Positions 1-9,200 of a DNA stretch of 64,000 nt are shown piece after piece. The notes under the pieces are model-generated. The model was not told the DNA's origin and ran no database searches. It was given only the letters and a program-made list of their open reading frames with translations. Both the position numbers and the translations under genes were made by a program. The stretch is from Zavarzinella formosa DSM 19928 (lineage in GTDB: Bacteria > Planctomycetota > Planctomycetia > Gemmatales > Gemmataceae): assembly GCF_000255705.1 (NCBI RefSeq), contig NZ_JH636439.1, positions 358,870 to 422,869 on the forward strand, written 5' to 3'. The first letter of the stretch is position 1. Every line of letters starts with the position of its first letter.

Positions 1-994
1 TGCCCCGCCGCTTGCCAAACAACCTGACATCATTGCCATAGGCTTGCGGATGGTCCCCGGCGATCAGGCTCAACAGGGTCGTCTTCCCGGAACCGTTCGG
101 CCCGAGCAAGGCCCAACGCTCCCCGGCCCGGACGGTCCAGTTCACGCGGTCGAGAATGGTTTGCCCACCATAGGTGACCGTCACCTCCCGCAGTTCGATG
201 ACTGGCTCGCCGACAGATTCGGGGGCAGATGCCTCAACAGGAACGGATTCGCTCACGGGGGGCTGATAGTCGCCGCGAGGCCCCTGCCAGCGGATCGCCC
301 CGGCCTCCAATTCAACAACATCCGTCACCCATTCCGGGATGGCGTCCGGCCGGGTGATGAGCATGAGGCGATGTCCCGTTGTCACCAAATTGGCGAGCAG
401 GTCGGAGAGGTCGGCCCGCGAGGCAGTGTCCAGACCGATGAATGGCTCGTCGAGAATCAGCCAGTCCGGCTTGCGGAGCATTGCCCTCGCGAGTCTGGCC
501 CGGCGGGTCTGGCCGTTCGAGAGTTTGATGACGGAGAGATCAAGTTTGTCTGCGAGCCGGAAGCGTGTGGCGACCGCCAATAACTCGCTTTCTTCGACGA
601 CCAAACCGCTCCGTAAGAAGTCCCGCAGGGTGAGATCGTCTTCCGCTTCGATGAAGTTGAAACGCTGCTGATAATAGTGGTTTGAGTGGGAAAACGCCCG
701 CGATTCTTCCTTGAAGGAAACAACATGGATGGCATCAGCCGGCCAATTGATGGTTCGGCCGGACGCGCGAAGGTCTTCCAGAAAAGGCCACGCAATATCC
801 CCCTCGGTGACACGAAGACGGCCCCGGAGTGTGTCGGCTAAAGTGGTTTTGCCGGAACCCACCGGTCCGACGATGGCCCATGTTTGTCCCTCTAGGATTT
901 TCCACGAGAGATCGGAAAAGGCGGTCAGAACAGAATCGGCCCCCGGTCGGACGATCCGGGCATGGGCGGCGTGAAAAAGAATGTTGGACGTCAT
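1..994 (-). CDS. Tandem ABC ATPase, ModF-like (3' end outside window)
   Basis: Open frame from an ATG at 994 running off the left edge, about 331 codons visible. The first nucleotide-binding domain has a Walker A GPVGSGKT (about residues 43-50), a signature LSNGQ (about 158) and a Walker B LILDEP (about 176). A second domain begins with its own Walker A GPNGSGKTT (about residue 300) just before the edge. Two fused ATPase domains without membrane segments resemble ModF and related soluble ABC proteins; the substrate cannot be told. A G-rich stretch precedes the ATG. It lies 43 bp downstream of the DUF11-like gene on the same strand, so co-transcription is possible. The C-terminal half is missing only because the window ends. 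Confidence 0.85.
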   Translation of the reverse strand, partial: MTSNILFHAAHARIVRPGADSVLTAFSDLSWKILEGQTWAIVGPVGSGKTTLADTLRGRLRVTEGDIAWPFLEDLRASGRTINWPADAIHVVSFKEESRAFSHSNHYYQQRFNFIEAEDDLTLRDFLRSGLVVEESELLAVATRFRLADKLDLSVIKLSNGQTRRARLARAMLRKPDWLILDEPFIGLDTASRADLSDLLANLVTTGHRLMLITRPDAIPEWVTDVVELEAGAIRWQGPRGDYQPPVSESVPVEASAPESVGEPVIELREVTVTYGGQTILDRVNWTVRAGERWALLGPNGSGKTTLLSLIAGDHPQAYGNDVRLFGKRRG

Positions 995-1037
995 GCCCCC
1001 ATGATGGAAATTCCGGGGGCCGGAGTCGAGGAGATTT

Positions 1038-1856
1038 TCAGCCCAAGACGGTGGTGACAAACTCGGCGCTGGATTTCGCGTCGTCCGTGCCATTGACTTC
1101 GACTTTGAGGCGTGCTTCGCCTCCCTTGGCCGCCTTGGCGAATACTTTCACCTTCCGGCTGGAACCGGGGTCCAGCGAACCGATGGTAAAGTTCGGTGCG
1201 AGTCCGTCAGCCCCGAGCAATTCCGGCGGCAAAACCAACCCTGTCGTGATGTTCTCAACGACCCAGTTGCCGGCGTTTTGAGTTTCGATCACATATTCCG
1301 CGAGCTCGCCGACGCGGATAAACTCCGGCCCGGTGATCTTCACGGCCAGTTTCGCCCGGATCAGTGGTGTCTGAAAGTAAAGATTCTGGGTGTAGGTGGC
1401 GTTGAAGTTCGTCAGTTCGCCGACCGTGAACTTTGTCCCCGGTTCCGGCAAGACCACGACTTGCAAGCGGAGTTCTTGTCCCGGATCGAGGCGGCCGAAG
1501 TTCCAGATCAGGTGTTCGCCGACGATGGTGGCGCGAGGCTTGGCTTCCAAGAGCGTCACATTCGGCGGCAGGTCGTGTTCCACCTTAAAATTGAAGGCCG
1601 GGCGGGGAAGGAGCACTTTGGCGACGAGGCCATACGCCAGCGGAACTTCCTCAAGCTGGGCCGGAGCGGGTTCGAGAACCGCCTTGGGAATGTCTTTGGT
1701 TTCGGGAACGATGCGTGAATCAGCGGGCAACACAATCTCAGCCTTCCAAACAAGGGCATCCCCTCCGTCAGCGGAGGCCGAACCGGACCAAGCGGGTTGA
1801 TGTTCGGTCGACTCTCCCGCAAAAGGGAGCGTTTGTTCAAGGTGGTCTTTCATCAA
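1038..1856 (-). CDS. DUF11/CARDB-like beta-sandwich repeat protein
   Basis: 272 residues with no clear signal peptide or membrane helix. Residues about 70-260 form two beta-rich repeats typical of DUF11-like Ig-fold modules. The first reads NFKVEHDLPPNVTLLEAKP then WNFGRLDPGQELRLQVVV; the second reads YVIETQNAGNWVVENI then FTIGSLDPGSSRKVKVF. These modules usually mediate adhesion or structural contacts in envelope proteins. Lack of an export signal is odd for the family, so the true start or location is uncertain. Two ATGs occur in a row at 1856 and 1853. It is followed 43 bp later by the ABC ATPase gene. Function is unknown. Confidence 0.7.
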   Translation of the reverse strand: MMKDHLEQTLPFAGESTEHQPAWSGSASADGGDALVWKAEIVLPADSRIVPETKDIPKAVLEPAPAQLEEVPLAYGLVAKVLLPRPAFNFKVEHDLPPNVTLLEAKPRATIVGEHLIWNFGRLDPGQELRLQVVVLPEPGTKFTVGELTNFNATYTQNLYFQTPLIRAKLAVKITGPEFIRVGELAEYVIETQNAGNWVVENITTGLVLPPELLGADGLAPNFTIGSLDPGSSRKVKVFAKAAKGGEARLKVEVNGTDDAKSSAEFVTTVLG

Positions 1857-1983
1857 GAAACCCCTTCATGCTGGAACGGGTGCGAGAAACGCTGATCAGT
1901 TGACGGGCGTGATCGTTCCGCTCATACCCTAGAACATGAAGTTGAAGGTTTCTCCCAAAGCTGGCGAAAAATTCCTCACTCCG

Positions 1984-3306
1984 TCAATCATCCAGCACCG
2001 GTTTGGTGGCATTCAGGTTTAGGGCGCAAAATGAAGCCAGCAAGAAAAAACCGGCGCACATCAGAAACATATTGTTATAGCCATAATTTCGTTGCACAAA
2101 CCCAAGCAACAACGGAGAGGCCGCCGCACCGAGGTTGCCGATCATGTTGCCGAAGCCAAGCGTGGCTCCCACATGCTTGCCTCCCACGTCTTGGGAAAAG
2201 GCCCAGACGCTGGGAATGCCGATGTCTTGGCAAATGGCCATGCAGGCAAGGACGATCCCCATCAACCACGCATCTTGAATGCGAATCATTGACCGGCTCT
2301 CGGCCATCATTGGCGAGGTGATCATGATGCAGGTGAGGTAAGCGAGAGCTGCCAGAATAAGCATCAGACTGATCGGCAATCGACGCCCCCATAACAGTCC
2401 GAAACGCCGCACACACCAATCCCCCACAAAGCCGCCGAGGAACATTCCCAGGCAACTGGCGGCCGGAGGCATCGCTGCGATCCAGCCGCGATCCGAGGGA
2501 TTGTCACATTCAAGATAATTTTCCAGCATGGCGGGAAGGTTGGTGATCAGAAAAGCCCATCCCACATTGGAGCCAAACTGAGTCAAGCCAAAGAACCACA
2601 TGTTTCGGCTGGAAAGCAAGGCCATCACCGGCCAAGTTTCGGAAGTCTGTGACGCAACAGGCACAGTTCCCGCGTAATCGACTTCGGCTTGATTCGACCA
2701 AGGATGTAGTTTTGCCTTGTCCCGAACCAACCACCAAAAGACAAAGGCCCAGAACATGCCGAGAATGCCGTACAGAATCAATGCTCCCCGCCAGCCAAAA
2801 AAAGGATAGCCCGCGATCCACGGTGTCAGGATTTGAGAGAGGACAAATCCCAGCCGACCGCCAAGCGCCACAAAACTGTTTGCCCGGCCTCGTGCTGATA
2901 TGGGAAACCATCCCTTCACAATGGCCGCCGCCGAGGGATAGGCGCCGGCTTCCGTGACGCCCACGGCCAACCGTGAGGCGAACATGGCCGCAAACCCCGT
3001 GGCCAAGCCGCAGACGGCCGTGCAAACCGACCAACTGAACAGCATGATCGCCAGCGTTTTACGCATGCCAAACCGCGAACCGACGAACCCGCTCGGGACT
3101 TGAGCCAGCGCATAGGACCAGAAAAACGCGCTCATGATCCAGTCCATTCCCTGATCGGAAATGTCCAGATCCTTGCCGATGACCCCTTTTAATTGGGCGA
3201 TGCACCCCCGGTCCACATACATGAAAATGGCTGTCAGCGAAGTGACAATCACGATCAGAAAACGAACGTTGGTCGGTTTGGCCGCGGGATCACCCATGAA
3301 ATTCAT
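1984..3306 (-). CDS. MFS transporter, anion:cation symporter-like
   Basis: About 440 residues with the hydrophobic pattern of a 12-helix major facilitator permease. The N-terminal half holds FMYVDRGCIAQLKG in the first helix region and a loop-2 motif GSRFGMRKTLA (between TM2 and TM3). It also has RLAVGVTEAGAYPSAAAIV, which resembles the ACS family (hexuronate, glucarate and phthalate carriers). The frame stays open upstream, but the ATG at 3306 (or 3297) sits where homologous N-termini begin, just before the first helix; the longer extension looks non-coding. Substrate is probably an organic anion by family, not shown by the sequence. It is divergent from the kinase gene that starts at 3579. 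Confidence 0.85.
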   Translation of the reverse strand: MNFMGDPAAKPTNVRFLIVIVTSLTAIFMYVDRGCIAQLKGVIGKDLDISDQGMDWIMSAFFWSYALAQVPSGFVGSRFGMRKTLAIMLFSWSVCTAVCGLATGFAAMFASRLAVGVTEAGAYPSAAAIVKGWFPISARGRANSFVALGGRLGFVLSQILTPWIAGYPFFGWRGALILYGILGMFWAFVFWWLVRDKAKLHPWSNQAEVDYAGTVPVASQTSETWPVMALLSSRNMWFFGLTQFGSNVGWAFLITNLPAMLENYLECDNPSDRGWIAAMPPAASCLGMFLGGFVGDWCVRRFGLLWGRRLPISLMLILAALAYLTCIMITSPMMAESRSMIRIQDAWLMGIVLACMAICQDIGIPSVWAFSQDVGGKHVGATLGFGNMIGNLGAAASPLLLGFVQRNYGYNNMFLMCAGFFLLASFCALNLNATKPVLDD

Positions 3307-3578
3307 AACCTGTCTGGGATATCGGGACAGAACGCCCGAGGCGGGGGAGGTTTGGTGAATGTACCACGCCCGACGGGGGGACGGCAACCTTCCACAGATG
3401 AAATTGCGGGTTTCACCTGAAACTTTCGACAGATGTGCGAGCGCATGAACAACCGCTCTTGTCGGAAGGGGTTAAATTCGATTAGCATTAACGTCCAAAG
3501 CGTCTCTTCATTCGTAATAACAACGCGAGCGTTCGACGCCACCCGCCAGGACCACCCGACGGACCGGGGAAAAGGGCC

Positions 3579-4949
3579 ATGGACACGCTTTCCAATACCA
3601 CGCCGCTCGCCCGCCGACGAAAGGTCGCCGGGCCGGAGACTCCCGCCGTCGAGGTGCGGAGAGTGGGGGACTATCGGCTGTTGCGGCGTCTGGCCGCCGG
3701 GGGCATGTCCACGGTTTATCTGGGTTACGACGAAACCAGACGCCGGTTGGTGGCCCTCAAATTCCTTGCTCCCGAACTTGCGCACAATCAAACATGCGTT
3801 GACCGCTTTCGGCAGGAAGCGGCGATGGGAACCCGGCTCGATCATCCCAACATCGTGCGATGCTTTGATTCCGGTTGGGACGAATCATCCGAAACCCATT
3901 ATCTGGTGATGGAGTATGTGGCGGGCCGAACCGCCCAACAACTTCTTGACGACGACGGCCCGATGCCTGTTGGCGTGGCCGCCCGGCTGGCCTTGGATAT
4001 CGCCCGCGGGTTGCAAGAGTTGCACCACCTCAAATACGTCCACCGGGACGTGAAACCGGGCAACATCATCCTTGATGACGATGGCCGGGCGAAACTGGCC
4101 GATCTCGGCGTGGCGAAATACCGCGAGCGCGAAACGGAACTGACGAGCCACGACACGGGCGTGGGCACGCCGTTTTACATGCCCTATGAACAGATGATGA
4201 ACTCCTCCATCGTGGACGAGCGCACGGATCTTTTCGCCCTCGGCGTCACCCTTTACCAACTTCTCACCGGGCGGGTTCCCTTCCCCGGCCGAAGTTTCGA
4301 CGAGGTGTTCCGACGGAAGGAAGAAGGGGTGTTTCGCCCGGCCTCCAGTTGGGTGCCCGAACTTCCCCCCATTGTGGACGTGATTATCGCCCGGATGCTG
4401 GACCGCAACCCACACCAGCGATATCGGGACGCCGGGCACTTTATCGAAATCCTGCTGGCCTCGGGCCTGCTGGACACCGTCGGCGCCTCGGGAACGGCCG
4501 ACGAAGAGGAAGAAGTCCCCGCCGCGACCCGGCAGGACATGGAACGATCAAAAGATCCCCCCCGGCCGGCCAAGAACGTTGCCCCGTTTTGGACAGTGCA
4601 ATACCGATCCCGCGCCGGGAAACTCATGCGGCTTAACGCTCGAGTGGTCACCATCGAACGCTATTACGAGGAAGGGCGGCTTCCCCCGAACTTTCTCGTG
4701 TTGCACGAAAACACCTTGAAGCCATTCCGCACCGTGCCGGAATTCCAGCACCTCGCCGACCATCCTCCCGCCGATTGGGAAACGCCCGCTCCGTCAACAA
4801 ACACGGAAGCGAACGACCTCCCTCCGGCCATGTCACGATTGGCGAGATGGGGCATTATTTCGCTGGCCTCCTTGGTGGTCACGGCGATGGCTTCCACGTT
4901 CTACCACTTCATGGGCTGGGGCGGGTCGTCCGGCTGGCGCGTGTGGTGA
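3579..4949 (+). CDS. Membrane-anchored Ser/Thr protein kinase
   Basis: 456 residues. The kinase domain (about 30-295) has a glycine-rich loop LAAGGMSTVYLG (39-50), the ATP-binding lysine VALK (Lys61), the catalytic loop HRDVKPGN (155-162) and a magnesium-binding DLG (175-177) in place of the usual DFG. Its activation segment ends in GTPFYMPYEQM. Residues about 345-405 form a second conserved-looking block (WTVQYRSRAGK to RTVPEFQHL). One transmembrane helix near the C-terminus (about 431-452) would place the kinase in the cytoplasm. The ATG at 3579 follows a purine-rich ggggaaaaggg. Planctomycete kinases of this class act in signalling; no target is evident. A DMT-family exporter gene follows. 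Confidence 0.9.
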   Translation: MDTLSNTTPLARRRKVAGPETPAVEVRRVGDYRLLRRLAAGGMSTVYLGYDETRRRLVALKFLAPELAHNQTCVDRFRQEAAMGTRLDHPNIVRCFDSGWDESSETHYLVMEYVAGRTAQQLLDDDGPMPVGVAARLALDIARGLQELHHLKYVHRDVKPGNIILDDDGRAKLADLGVAKYRERETELTSHDTGVGTPFYMPYEQMMNSSIVDERTDLFALGVTLYQLLTGRVPFPGRSFDEVFRRKEEGVFRPASSWVPELPPIVDVIIARMLDRNPHQRYRDAGHFIEILLASGLLDTVGASGTADEEEEVPAATRQDMERSKDPPRPAKNVAPFWTVQYRSRAGKLMRLNARVVTIERYYEEGRLPPNFLVLHENTLKPFRTVPEFQHLADHPPADWETPAPSTNTEANDLPPAMSRLARWGIISLASLVVTAMASTFYHFMGWGGSSGWRVW

Positions 4950-5006
4950 CCCAAACCGCACCGGTCGTGTTCTACCATTTTCACACCCGGCATCTATAAA
5001 CCCCGG

Positions 5007-5942
5007 ATGATCCATCCTTCCCAAGCAGAGATCCGACACGGCCGCTGGTGTTTGGTGCTGGCTGCCGTGTTGTGGAGCCTCAGCGGCTTGGGCACCCGAT
5101 TGCTGAAGAATCCGGGGCCGCTCGGATTGAACGAGCCAGCGCTGACTCCCGTGCAAATCGCCTTTTTCCGGGCGTTGTTCGCCGGGCTGGTGATGTTGCC
5201 GCTTGTCCCGTTTCGCCAAGTCGCGATCCGGCCGATTATGCCCGCAATGATTGTCTGTTTCGCGGTGATGAATTACCTGTTCATCTCGGCCATCACGCTC
5301 GGCTCGGCGGCCAACGCCATCTTGTTGCAGAACACAGCCCCTTTCTTTGTGTTCGCATATTCCATCTTCGTCCTGCGTGAACGAGCCGACACCAAAAGCG
5401 TGATCGCCATCACATTGGGGATGCTTGGAATGGCTGTGATCGTCGGCGGGGACGGGAAACTTTTCGACGATGGCCGGTTCGACGTGACACTCATGGCCGT
5501 CGGCAGCGGCATCACCTATGCAGGGGTGATCCTGTGTTTGCGTCATCTGCGGGACCAACCCTCTGCCTGGCTCTCGGTGCAAAACAACTTGGGAAGCGCC
5601 GTTTGCATGTCTTTGGCGATCATGGCTCTTCACGGAATCGGATTCTGGATTGACTGGATCACAACACCGACACTGCGCCAAATCGGCTTTCTGATGATCT
5701 TCGGCGGCGTGCAAATGGCCTTGCCATATTTCCTCTTCGCCCGAGGGTTGCGTTTCGTCAACCCGCAAGAAGCGGGAGCCATCACTCTTCTGGAACCCCT
5801 GCTGAACCCCGTGTGGGCCTATCTGGTATCCCCGGAGACAGACACTCCGACCCGATCCACCTGGGCGGGCGGGGCATTGATTATCGGGGCACTGGCCTAT
5901 CGCTACTGGCCTCGACCTGCGAAAATCAAAATTCAGGATTGA
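5007..5942 (+). CDS. EamA/DMT-family transporter
   Basis: 311 residues with about ten hydrophobic helices and an internal duplication of two EamA units (about 15-150 and 165-300). Family-typical segments are AALWSLSGLGTRLLKN, ITLGSAANAILLQNTAPFF and NPQEAGAITLLEPLLNPVW. Proteins of this family export amino acids or other small metabolites; the substrate is unknown here. The ATG at 5007 lies 57 bp after the kinase stop on the same strand, so the two may be co-transcribed, although there is no strong ribosome-binding site. Codon usage matches its neighbours. Confidence 0.88.
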   Translation: MIHPSQAEIRHGRWCLVLAAVLWSLSGLGTRLLKNPGPLGLNEPALTPVQIAFFRALFAGLVMLPLVPFRQVAIRPIMPAMIVCFAVMNYLFISAITLGSAANAILLQNTAPFFVFAYSIFVLRERADTKSVIAITLGMLGMAVIVGGDGKLFDDGRFDVTLMAVGSGITYAGVILCLRHLRDQPSAWLSVQNNLGSAVCMSLAIMALHGIGFWIDWITTPTLRQIGFLMIFGGVQMALPYFLFARGLRFVNPQEAGAITLLEPLLNPVWAYLVSPETDTPTRSTWAGGALIIGALAYRYWPRPAKIKIQD

Positions 5943-6245
5943 ATCAAAATCTGAATTCGAAAAAATGCAAAGTTTGTGTGGGTGATCAGACTGTATTAGA
6001 GATGCTTGCCGACCTCTCAATCCGCAAAACTCATACAATCGTCACTCGTCGAAAATGCGAATCCGTCTTTACCAATTCTTCTCAATCTACCTGATCCAAT
6101 AATCTTGCCCCATCGGTAGAAATTGCGTGAATTCTCCTGTAACATGGGTAGCTTCCGGTCGGTTGGACTAGCGAATTCATTGCTTCTCCGGTCACACTGA
6201 CGGGTAGTTACCGGCTCTCCCCACACCAGTATCACGGGGTTTTCC
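5943..6245. other. Intergenic region before the giant repeat protein
   Basis: 303 bp, distinctly more AT-rich than the flanking genes. It probably contains the promoter of the large surface protein, but no -35/-10 pair stands out. Near its left end the near-palindromic pieces attcag and ctgaat flank a short spacer. No open frame here has coding character. Confidence 0.5.
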
Positions 6246-9200
6246 ATGCGTTGGGCTGCTCGGCTTTTTACCAAAGCCTTCTCTGTTTCCCCGGTTCGTC
6301 CCGCCAAACGTCGTTCGCCATTTAACGTGCAATCGCTTGAACACCGGGAGATGCCATCGGTTTCGGGCTTGGTCTTTGTGGACTTGGACCAGAATGGCAC
6401 GCAAGATCCCGGCGAAGTCGGCGTGCCCAACGTGCTCGTGACCGCCACGGAAGCCGACGGCACCACGACAACAGCCACCACGGACACAGGAGGGGCCTAC
6501 ACCCTCGACACCAACAGCACGGCCGTGCGATTGGAATTCTCGGCGATCCCCGAAGGGTTGATTGTCGGCAAATCCACCCCGACCACTGGGGCCACAGTTC
6601 GCTTTGTGGACGCCTCGACCGACCCGACCGATGTGAATCTGGGATTAAACAGTTACTTGGTGGCCCTGAACACTTATTTCTATGACAAGGCGACGACTGG
6701 CGTGGCGGCGGGGGAAGGGGCCATCGTCACGGTCGAATACGCCGCCGATGGCGTGCAAACCCCGAACGTGCTGGCGACCTACGATCAGGTGGGCAGCACG
6801 TTCGGGCTGGCCTATCAACCGCAGTCGAACAGTTTGTACGCCAGTTCTTTTGTGAAGCGTCATGCCGGGCTGGGGCCGAACACGCTTGATCCGGACGCCA
6901 CGACGGTTGGCACGACCACCGGGGGCATTTACCGGATTGACCGGACCAATGGCAATGAAGTGTCGATTCTGCTCGACATGAATAATATTCCGGCGGGGAT
7001 CATCCCGGCCGGTTCGACGGCCACAAACTTCGCCACCGGGGCCGATCCGCATCCGGTGGATGCCGACATCGACGGAGGGGACTGGCTGCATGACGCCGCC
7101 ACCGTCTCCAAGGTTGGCAAAATCGGCTTGGGCGGACTGGCTGTCTCCGCCGACGGCCGGACCATGTACACGATCAATCTCAACACACGAGAACTGATCG
7201 AAATTCCGGTGAACGTCGATGGCACGCTGGACACCACCCGCAAACTGCGACGCACCCCTGTCCCGCTGACCAATCCGGGCGGCATCACCAGCTTCAGCGC
7301 CGCCGATCTGCGACCCTTTGCCGTCACGGTGAAGGGGAATGCGGTGTTTGTCGGCGAAACGTACACCTCCCAGTCACAGAGCGGGGCGACGGCCAAGACC
7401 AATCTGAGGGCCATCGTCTATGCCTTCAACCCCGCCACCGGGACATTCAGCAGTTACAACGGCGCCACGAGCACTTTCACTGCCGGAACCACTCCCGTCA
7501 TCTCGGCCCCGTTGAATTACAACCGGGGTTTCATCGACCAGGGTGATCCCGACGTCACAACGGACAACGCCTCGGGCAACTGGAATGGCTGGACGGACAC
7601 GTTCACCAACCAAACGGCGACCACCGGCAGTGTGTTCACCAAACCCATGCCGTGGCTCACGGATATTGCTTTTGACGGCAACAACATGGTCCTCGGTTTG
7701 CGTGATCGCTTCGGGGACATGGGGGGCTATCAACTCTATACGACGGACACGAACGCGACAGACCCCATCAATACCGTCGGCGGGGGGGATATTCTGCGGG
7801 CCGCCTTGAACACATCGGGGGCATCGGCCGGTTCGTGGTCCCTTGAAAGCAACGGGTCGTCCGGCGGCGTGACCACCGGTGGCGCCGGCAATGGCCAAGG
7901 CCCCGGCGGCGGCGAATACTATTACCAAGACGATTTCAACGACATCACGCAAGAAGCGACGACCGGCGGTCTCGCCCAAGTCCCCGGTTATCAAACAATT
8001 GTTTCCTCGGGGATCGACACGCAGGACGCCGATTCCGGCGGGGTCTACACCCTGCTGAACTCGGACACGGACCCCTCGGCCTCCGTCAACACCGCCGGGA
8101 CCACCTTTGCCCGTGGTGAAACGTATCTGACTTCCGATTTCAGCACGTTCGGCTCGGCCAACGGCGTTGGGAATGTGGAAGTTCTCGCCTCTGACGCCGG
8201 TATTCAAGTCGGCGACCGGGTGTTCAACGATGCCAATAACAACGGTATTCAAGATGCCGGAGAAGCGGGCATCTCTGGTGTCGTCCTCGGCTTGTTCAAG
8301 AACGGAACGCAAGTTAGTTCGGCGACCACGGACGTGGACGGCAACTACTTGTTCGAGAGCCTGGACCCCTCCACGGCCTATGAAATCCGCATCTCCACGA
8401 CGCAGACCGCCCTTGCCGGAAAATCAATCGCCAAGACGACGCAGGGAACCGACACGGCCATCGACTCCAATGCCACGGTGAGCGGAACGACCGCCACGGT
8501 TGCGTTCACCACCGGGGGAGCCGGAACAAGCGATCACACGCTTGATGTCGGTTTCACCGGGGCGGCCGCCGGTACGCTGACACTTGGCAACCAAGTGTTC
8601 GTTGACACCAATAACAACGGAATATTGGACACCGGTGAAGTCGGCATCGCCGGGGTGACGGTTCAACTCATCAATTCCGGCGGGACCGTGGCCGCGACGA
8701 CGACTACCGGGGCCAACGGGATTTACACATTCACCGGTCTCGCCGCCGGAACATATCGGGTGCGGATCGCGGCCAGCAACTTCAGCACCGGAGCGATTCT
8801 CGCCGGTTATACCAGCAGCACGGGAACGGGCGGGGCTTTTGAAACGAACAATCCGCCGAACCCGGACCTGAACGTCGATAACGACGACAACGGCATCACC
8901 GACACCACCGCTGGCGCCCTCGGGGCGGGTGGCTTCATCCAATCTGGCCCGATCACGCTGTCAGTGGGCGGTGAACCCGTCAACGACGGGGACACGGATG
9001 CCAACACCAACCTGACGCTCGACTTCGGCGTCGTTGCTCCGGCCGCCGCCGGGAACCTGACACTTGGCAACCAAGTGTTCGTTGATGCCAACAACAATGG
9101 CGTGTTGGACACGGGCGAGACCGGCCTCGCGGGGGTGACAGTTCAACTCATCAATTCCGGCGGGACGGTGGCCGCGACGACGACCACCGGGGCCAACGGC

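Noticed and set aside
4833..6038. 401-codon open frame antisense to the DMT transporter
   Set aside because: The opposite strand encodes a clear EamA protein; this frame has His/Gln/Arg-rich shadow composition.
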